Shown here in pieces: positions 57,043 through 64,000 of a stretch of DNA of 64,000 nt. The position numbers were made by a program, and so were the translations under genes. The DNA is from Hyparrhenia diplandra (Eukaryota > Streptophyta > Magnoliopsida > Poales > Poaceae), in NCBI GenBank assembly GCA_015847255.1, contig JADLZK010007339.1, forward strand, positions 426,501 through 490,500, given 5' to 3'. Position 1 is the first letter of the stretch; each line of letters opens with the position of its first letter. Under the pieces are notes generated by a model. The model was not told the origin of the DNA, did no database searches, and saw only the letters and a program-made list of their open reading frames with translations.

Positions 57043-57396
57043 GGCCATGTTTTGTTGGTAGAAATATTTTTGGGTTGGATGTCACATCGAATCTTTGACT
57101 AGATGTCGGAAGAAATTTTTGGAACACTAATCAATAAACGAATTTCATAACTAGCCTATTCACCGCGAGACGAATCTTTTGAGATCTTTGACCGCAGCAT
57201 TAGCACACGTTGGTTACTGTAGCACTTATGGTTAATCATGGATTAATTATGAATTAATTAGGCTCAAAAGATTCGCCCCGACGTGTACATACAAACCGCG
57301 TAAATTAGTTTTTTTTTATTTTATCTATGTTTAATGCTCCATGCAAATGCCGGAATGCAAACCCAAAAATATTTTGGGTTACAGCTAAACATGGCC
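57043..57396. mobile_element. Tourist/Harbinger-like MITE with TTA duplication
   Basis: GGCCATGTTT on the left, AAACATGGCC on the right, flanked by TTA on both sides (57040-57042, 57397-57399). About 354 bases. Confidence 0.85.
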
Positions 57397-57717
57397 TTAT
57401 TGTGTGTGACGGGATGGAATTCTGTGTGCGGATCTAGCGGACTTTACACACGGCGTCCAGCATTATTTTTGCACTATACAGTGTTCAATAAAAGCCTATA
57501 CAGTAGTACGTGTGGGGCCGTGTGAGGCCGCCCCCCTCGGCCCCTCCTGTTTCCTTTAAAAAAAAAGCCTACTCCGTATACAGTACGCATGTGAGCGCAG
57601 AAAGGTACAAAGCGGCCGCGGCAATGGTCGGTCTGCCGTAGTCAAAAGATCAACGCGGTAACGTGCTTTCCGGGATCTTTCGGGGAAAAGAAGAATGCAA
57701 AAGCACTGCCATCTTGG

Positions 57718-57995
57718 GGGTGTGTTTAGAGCCCAACTTCCCTTCAAAATTTCCTCGCATTCCCATCACATCGAAGATTAAATACACCAAAAAGACGTAT
57801 GTCGGCGTATGAAATGTAAGTAAAAAATAACTAATTACACTTTTTTAGATATCTTTTCATGAGATGATTCTTTTGAGCTGTATTCTGGGCCATTTGGTAG
57901 GATAATATTTACTACAAACAAACGAAACGTCTTCATGCCTCCGATGTGACGTGCCTCCAAAATTTTGCCCAAAGTTTAGGCATCTAAACACACCC
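57718..57995. mobile_element. MITE with GGGTGTGTTTAGA ends
   Basis: Exact inverted ends GGGTGTGTTTAGA and TCTAAACACACCC. About 278 bases, with a related but different interior to its neighbours. Confidence 0.8.
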
Positions 57996-58128
57996 TAAAA
58001 ATGTAATGGAAAAATAAAACTGATGTGTACAATCTTTCAGGGAAAGCGTACATAAGCTATACGTACAGACATTTTTCCCTTGAATACGTAAGAGATCCTG
58101 CATATCATTGCATTTAAGAAGATTAGAG

Positions 58129-58370
58129 TGTTTAGTTGCGAAGTTAACCTAAAATTTGACATTATAGCAACCGAAAAATACTGTTTCAGAAGACTTTTCG
58201 TTTGTTTGTGTGTAATTATTGTCCTAAGACCTAACTAGTCTCAAAAGATTCCTATCACAAAAGTACATCCAAACTGTGCAATTGGGTTATTTTATTTAGC
58301 TACATTTGATACTGTGCAAAAAGATTTGATGCGATAAGTTTGAAATTTTTAAAGTTGGGCTAACTAAACA
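58129..58370. mobile_element. MITE with TGTTTAGTT ends
   Basis: TGTTTAGTT and AACTAAACA ends. The interior has CAGAAGACTTTTCGTTTG and GTCCTAAGACCTAACTAGTC, related to the MITE at 56669. About 242 bases. Confidence 0.75.
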
Positions 58371-59217
58371 GGTCCACATAGCCGAATCCGGCATAGCCAT
58401 CGCTACATTTTGGAAACAAGAAGCTATACAGACGTGCGGTGCAGCTCCCAACTGCTTCCTCACGTATGTCAGCACAGGCCGGAGAGCCCGGGCAGCAGGC
58501 GCGCAGGGTGTACCTGGGTATTCCCAGGAATACCCAACTTTTTTGTCCAAGGTTTCATAGATATGTATGGATAATCATGTATATAAATGTATAATGGTGT
58601 ATTTGTGTCATTTGTTCACTATTTTAGCCCAAAGTGGCCTGAAAACAGCCTACCTCCCTTCTCCTAGGCTCGCATCCCAGGCCGGCCCACGAGGCCCATG
58701 TCGAAGGAAACCGTTGTCTCCCATCCCGCACTGAAGGAAACTGTGTCGAAGGAAAATCCCCTCCCGTCGTCTCCTTCCGTCATTCTTCTCAATCCCCATT
58801 CCCCAAATCCCCAATCCAGCAGCCCTAGACCCTACTAGTGGCGAATTGGCGGCGGGCAGCAGCAAAGGCGGCGGCGGCTGGCGGCAAGGCACGCACGGGC
58901 AGCCGGCTGCGCGGCAGCGGCCGAGCGGCGGAAGCAGCGGAGCCGCGGGCGCCGGGCGGCAGCAGGCAAGGGGCGAGGCGGCCAGCAGCCAGCCGGCCGA
59001 CGGCGGCGGGAATACCCAAGTTCTGAATTCTGGCTCCGCCAGGTTTCTGTGCGGACGCCCCTCGGACCGCGGGCCTCGGCCGCCGGAGAAGAAGCAGCAG
59101 CCGCCGCAGCGCCGCCGCCGGCGTCCGGAAGGAGATGTAGCTATAGCTCCGCGACCCGGATGAAAGGGAAAAGGGGGAGTGAGCGTTACGGCGCGCACGA
59201 GGAGCCGCGGGGCCGGG
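58371..59217. other. Upstream region of the histidine kinase gene
   Basis: AT-rich to 58650, then GC-rich leader DNA with GGCGGC runs (58850-59170). Open frames on both strands here are compositional. No clear TATA box. Confidence 0.5.
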
Positions 59218-61737
59218 ATGGAGGAGAAGGGCGGCGCGCCCGGGTTCGGTTTCCTGGGCCTCAAGCGGATGCGCGCCCTTCTGCCGCCGCTCCGCCTGCC
59301 GGAGAAGCTGTCGGCCAGGACGCTGCGGACGCACCCCTTCACCCACTACCTGATGCGCAAGGTGCGGGACAGCTCCAGCTGGCTTGTCCCGCTCTGGGTC
59401 TGCATCTGGGTCCTCATCGCCTCCCTCGTCTACCTCCGGATGAGCCACCAGGCCGACGGGAAGCGCCGGGAGTCGCTTGCCAGCATATGCGACGAGCGAG
59501 CGCGCATGCTCCAGGACCAGTTGAACGTCAGCATGAACCACCTCCAGGCGCTCGGCAACCTCGTCTCCACCTTCCACGACTCCAAGAACCCCTCCTCCGC
59601 CGTCGACCAGGTACCTGGTCCTGTACCTGCTCTGGTGCTGCTATCAAATAATAAAGCAAGCTTTCGTCTTTCCGGCCGTGGCGGCGGATCCATTTGATTT
59701 ACTACTTGCTGGATGCTGCTGCTGCGGTGCGGCGGCTGCAGACGACTTTCGCGAGATATGCAGAGAGGACGGTGTTCGAGCGGCCGGCGGCGAGCGCGGT
59801 GGTGTACGGGGTGCGGGTCACGCACGCCGAGCGCCAGCAGTTTGAGCGCCAGCAAGGATGGTCCATCAAGAAAATGCACTCCTCAACCTCAAACATGCAG
59901 TCACAGCAGACGCCGAGGCCTGGTGGTGGTGGGGACGCCGCCGTGGCCGTGGTGCGGGAGGCAGAGGAGGAGTATGCTCCTATAATCTTCGCGCAAGACG
60001 ACGCCTATAAGGGCATCATCTCCTTCGACTTGCTCTCCGCTGCCGTGAGCACTCACTTTCCACACTTTCCTCTGTTAATATTTATATTTTCTATATAGAT
60101 ATAGAACTTTGTAACATCTATCCATTCATATCTCCCTCCATAGATTTTTGTTGCATCTCAAATTTTACATAAACAATACCTTTTGTTTTTTGTTCGTTTG
60201 TTATTACTCCGTGAACCGTGACTGAGAATTGATACTTGATAGGCAGGTAGCTAGTAGAATCAAAGGGCAAATACCTTCGTTAACTCCTGGCCGGCCATCT
60301 CGTCTCCTGCTTCTGATTAATTAGTTTCTTTCTAGGACTTGTAGAGGCCAAAGGGCAACCTTTCCCTTAACAGTTACAGAAGCACGGCACACAGGTCACA
60401 GGGGGGACGCCCAATCTACCACGAGCCAGCTCCTATCCACCATAAGCATACCGCCGATCTTTGGGTCGAAGCCGGGGCATGCAAGCTTAGTAGTTTACTG
60501 CGTGAGTAGTCCGCATGTGGCATTTTACAAGGGCGAGGTTGTGCTTCATGTAATATTTCCACCTCCCAATCGGCGCCTCGATGGGTCTATAAAAAATTCT
60601 TCTACTTAAATACAAAGATGCGCAAATCTTTTACGTATTCGAGGACAAAAAAAAAAAAAAAGGTCACAGGGGACAACACACTATATCATATCACTAGGTT
60701 GGTTTGGTTTCCCTCCGATTAGGCAAACCTGGTTTACTTTTCCTGCTGCCTAAATAGGTTTAGCCAGACCCAGACAGATCATGTCACAATAATTACTGAT
60801 GGTAATAAGTTGTTCGTGTCATGAGCAAGAAGGGGTTATCTATCTTCTAATCTCCTCGATTCTGTGCCACTTTTTCTCTTATTAAACAGGAGGGCTACCT
60901 TGAAAACGTTCTCCGAGCTAGACAATCTGATAAGCCTGTTCTTACTGCTCCTTTGAAGCTGCTCAATAACTGCCTTGGAGTGATCTCGACGTACACAGTG
61001 TACAAGTATGAGCCTCCCTCAAATACCAGACCGCAGGAGCACATTCATGCTGCTGCTATAGGGTAGGCATTTGATGAGTCCGGCCTCCTATTTCAGTCAG
61101 GAATGCATATATGGCATAACTGAATTACCGTTGACCTTTTCCTTTTATGGATGCAAGCAGCTATTTAGGTGGTATATTTGACATTGAAGCACTTGTTGAT
61201 AAATTGCTCCACAAGCTAGCAGGCAAGCAATCCATCATGGTGAATGTTTATGATACCACTAATGGCAGCCCACTCAGTATGTATGGTACAAATGGCACTG
61301 GCAATGGCATGTGCCACATCAGCACATTGAACTTTGGTGACCCATCAAGGAAGCATGAGATGCACTGCAGGTGATTTATTTCCTCTTCAAGAAACCTGCA
61401 ATTAAAGTGTGCTATCCCTGTAGTGTATGCTTTGAAAGGCTCTGTGTCTGATCTGATTCTATGTAATACTAATAGGTTCATTCAGAGCCCACCTTGGCCG
61501 TGGATAGCAATAGCATTATCAATTGGAACTCATGTGGTTGCTTTACTGATTGGATACCAATTTCTTACTCAAACAAAAAACGCATTGCCAGAGCTGAAGA
61601 TGCATTTCAAGCGAAGGTTGTGTTCAGGAAGAATGCAGCAAAAGCAAGTGTTGCCAAAGCACAGGTGATTAGCCTCACTGCAAAATAGCTATGCATGTTT
61701 CTGTTACCGTTTCTCTTGGAGACCAAAGGTTTGCTTT

Positions 61738-61770
<33 letters not shown>

Positions 61771-64000
61771 GAGACGCAGAAACTAAAGGCTTACTTATCT
61801 GAGTTAAAATGGCACCTTTTTAACTCGATGCCACTTTTGCATGCAGGTCTTGGACTCCTGTGTTCATGAGATGATGAATAATTTGAATGGTGTTCTAGGT
61901 GAGTTCTTAATCTATCTGATTTATACAATAATCTTCATTGTCAATTAGACTGCAAAGATATGGATGTTTGCAGAGATGCTTCAAATGCTCATGGATTCTG
62001 ATTTGGATACTACAAAACAAGACTACATTAGAACTTTGTTATCTCCCCTTAAAGAGTATCTTGATCAGTTGAATGATCAGTCGAATGTTGAGATATTGAA
62101 TACTTTGAATGGTGTTGAAGGTGAGTTCCTAATCTATCTGATTCATACAATAATCTTCATTGTCAATTAGACTGCAAAGATACGGATGATTCCAACTTTG
62201 CAGGGATGCTTCAAATGCTCATGGATACTGATTTGGATACTAGAAAACAAGACTACATTAGAACTTTAGTATCTCCCATTAAAGAGTGTCTTAATCAGTT
62301 GATTGATGCCTTGAAGTTAAAATCTGGTTATCTCCAGCTTGAGATGGTGCCCTTTGATCTTAGAACAGTTTGTGACGACATTTTGTCTAGCTTCTGTGGG
62401 AAAGCTCAGGAGAAAGGACTTGAGGTAATCAAAGAGTACAGCCATGCTGTCATACACTGCAGTTTTACTGTACTTTATTATAAATGCACTGACTTTATTT
62501 TTGGTCATTCCTTACTATGACACGCAATTGGAGCAGTTGGGGGTGCATGTTTCTGACCAAGTTCCACAAACACTAATTGGCGATCCTGGCAGAATAACGC
62601 ACGTCATTTCACATCTTATCGGGAACTCTATACAAGTAAGATAACCATTATACATGGATAACATATGGAAATAGGATGGTCCCTTGCATTTATTCTTTGT
62701 TGGCTAAGACTTCTATATTTTCCACAGTTCACAGAGAGGGGTCATATCTACTTGACAGTTCATGTCATTGAAGAGGTCATGCTCATGCATTGTTTAGAAG
62801 TTGAGACTGGAACTCAGTATGCAGGTACCTTAAGTGGCTACCCAGTGGCGAACAGGAAGCGTAGTTGGCAAAACTTTCGACATTTTAGGGAACTGAACTC
62901 ATCTAAGGCTCCTTTTGCATCTGACTCAATAGGATTGATAATCTCAGTAGAAGATACGGAGTTGGTATCCCGCTTGAAGCTCAACTCCCTGTCTCCCATT
63001 TCATGCAACTAGTAGATCCAGATCCAAGTCATCGGACTGGCATGCTAGGGGCACTGGCATTGAACTAAGCATGAGCAAACGCTTTGTCGATCTCATGAAG
63101 GGAGAGATCGGATTTGCATATATACCCCAAGTTGGTTCTACTTTCACCTTCACTGCAGTGCTTAAGAGGGCCCGCTCCAGTGGAAATGATAATAAATCGT
63201 CAGAATTTGAAGGGATCAATGCATTGGTGGTAGATCATAGGCCAGTCCGTGCCAAGGTTACTAAGTATCATTTGCAGAGACTGGGAGTTCAGACTAAATT
63301 GACAACTGACTTAGATCAGTATATTTCTAAAGATAACAGATCACAGATTGCGCAGCTTGTGTTCATTGACAAAGAAACATGGATGAAGGAATGCCATTCC
63401 ATGCCTCTTTTGGTCAGTAAATTGAGGAACAAAGATCAACCAGACTCTCCAAAACTATTTCTTTTGGAGGACACTCAAAAGTCTCAAGAGCAATTCACAT
63501 GTACTCAGGGAATATAATTTGAATATAATTACCAAGCCACTTCGTGCAAGTGTGCTTCAGGTTTCACTACAGAGAGCATTGGGTGGTACAGAAAAATTTC
63601 ATTGCAGGAACGGATTTGTTGACAACTCAACACTAGGAAGCCTCCTTCACAAGAAGTTTAATTATCGTCGTTGACGACAATATTTTATGTCTCAAGGTTG
63701 CTGCAGGTGCTCTTAAGAATTATGGAGCAGAAGTAACTTGTGTTGACAGTGGGAAGAAAGCAATCACACTTCTGAAACCCCCTCACAATTTTGATGCTTG
63801 TTTCATGGACATTCAAATGCCAGGAATGGATGGATTAGAAGCCACAAAGAGGATTAGATGGATGGAAAGAGATATAAATGAGCAAATAGGACGCCGAACA
63901 AATACCACAAGAATTTGCAAGTGTTCGGCAGTGGCGAACTCCAATATTGGCCATGACTGCAGATATTATTCAGGCAACACGTGAACTGTGCCTGAAATCT
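59218..64000 (+). CDS. CHASE-domain hybrid histidine kinase (cytokinin-receptor type), partial, probably degenerate
   Basis: Receptors of this family bind cytokinin through CHASE and pass phosphate from a His to a receiver Asp. Exons: 59218..59610, 59742..60044, 60890..61062, 61158..61370, 61476..61664, 61847..61898, 61974..62120, 62204..62424, 62537..62635, then 62728 to the window end. The first membrane segment is at residues 55-73 (WLVPLWVCIWVLIASLVYL); CHASE follows in exons 2-4 (TFARYAERTVFERP, QQFERQQGWSIKK), and the second membrane segment is in exon 5. The H-box region reads VLDSCVHEMMNNLNGVL: the His-Glu pair is kept but the usual R-T-P is lost. Exons 7 and 8 are duplicates. N-box and G-boxes are mostly kept (LIGNSIQ, EDTGVGIP and GGTGIELS across frame breaks). 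A receiver domain has VVDDN and FMDIQMPGMDG. Frame breaks near 61575, 62958, 63047, 63505, 63655 and 63880-63930 mix possible assembly indels with real decay. Confidence 0.92.
61740..61770. repeat. Long poly-T tract
   Basis: About 31 T residues in the intron between exons 5 and 6 of the kinase gene. Confidence 0.9.
61883..62320. repeat. Tandem duplication of an intron-exon block in the kinase gene
   Basis: A 222-230-base unit occurs twice, starting TTTGAATGGTGTT at 61882 and 62104. Each contains the donor GTGAGTTC, an intron with ATCTATCTGATT-ATACAATAATC, an acceptor and an exon encoding MLQMLMDSDLDTTKQDYIRT or MLQMLMDTDLDTRKQDYIRT. The second intron has an 8-base insertion. Confidence 0.95.

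Noticed and set aside
58650..59577. Two long minus-strand frames (230 and 250 codons) at the start of the histidine kinase gene
   Set aside because: They overlap the clear plus-strand first exon and GC-rich leader; composition is Pro/Arg/Ala-rich without motifs.
1..64000. tRNA or rRNA genes
   Set aside because: I saw no cloverleaf with A and B boxes or any rRNA-like stretch while reading; a tRNAscan run would be the proper test.

Overview
The window is plant nuclear DNA from a grass. Genes have GC-rich, monocot-style first exons and GT-AG introns, and the mobile elements are of grass type (Stowaway and Tourist-like MITEs, Helitrons, a Tat-lineage Ty3/gypsy element, an RTE-type LINE tail and an L1 tail). 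The neighbouring RAPTOR and dsRNA-binding-protein genes recall, from memory, the duplicated short-arm ends of rice chromosomes 11 and 12. The RAPTOR protein differs enough from the rice one that I would not call the species.

Layout. 0.2-1.1 kb: an unrecognised acidic Asp-Ala-repeat protein gene (+), followed by repeat-rich spacer. 3.2-7.0 kb: a complete five-exon F-box/LRR/FBD gene (-). 7.4-14.0 kb: transcribed-looking AT-rich DNA with internal duplications and no recognised protein, closed by a textbook Helitron 3' end at 14011. 14-18 kb: MITE and hAT debris and short tandem repeats. 18.4-29.5 kb: RAPTOR, the TOR-complex scaffold, in 23 exons (+), with MITE, LINE and hAT fragments in its introns. 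31.0-33.0 kb: a two-motif dsRNA-binding protein (+). 33.5-34.6 kb: an HPR3-like hydroxypyruvate/glyoxylate reductase (+). 35.0-37.4 kb: a PLS-type pentatricopeptide protein (-). 37.9-53.6 kb: a Helitron (about 3.1 kb of its own DNA, carrying a decayed RPA-like exon) split by a 12.5-kb Ty3/gypsy retrotransposon with a perfect 5-bp target duplication. 53.6-56.0 kb: a small hypothetical membrane ORF and an L1 tail. 56.1-58.4 kb: five MITEs in a row. 59.2-64.0 kb: a CHASE-domain hybrid histidine kinase of the cytokinin-receptor type (+), running off the right edge.

Two things stand out. The gypsy element carries on its opposite strand a spliced gene with its own TATA box that meets pol tail to tail with only 8 bp between the stop codons. 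The histidine kinase has an altered H-box and a tandemly duplicated exon-intron block.

Caution: most host genes here (not the F-box or dsRNA-binding genes) carry single-base frameshifts, often in C or G runs, inside otherwise well-conserved frames. Exon lengths miss the expected reading frame by exactly one or two bases. I read most of these as assembly indels, so 'broken' below does not necessarily mean a pseudogene. The host genes are unrelated in function (TOR signalling, small-RNA or dsRNA binding, photorespiratory metabolism, organelle RNA processing, cytokinin signalling) and do not form a cluster or pathway.
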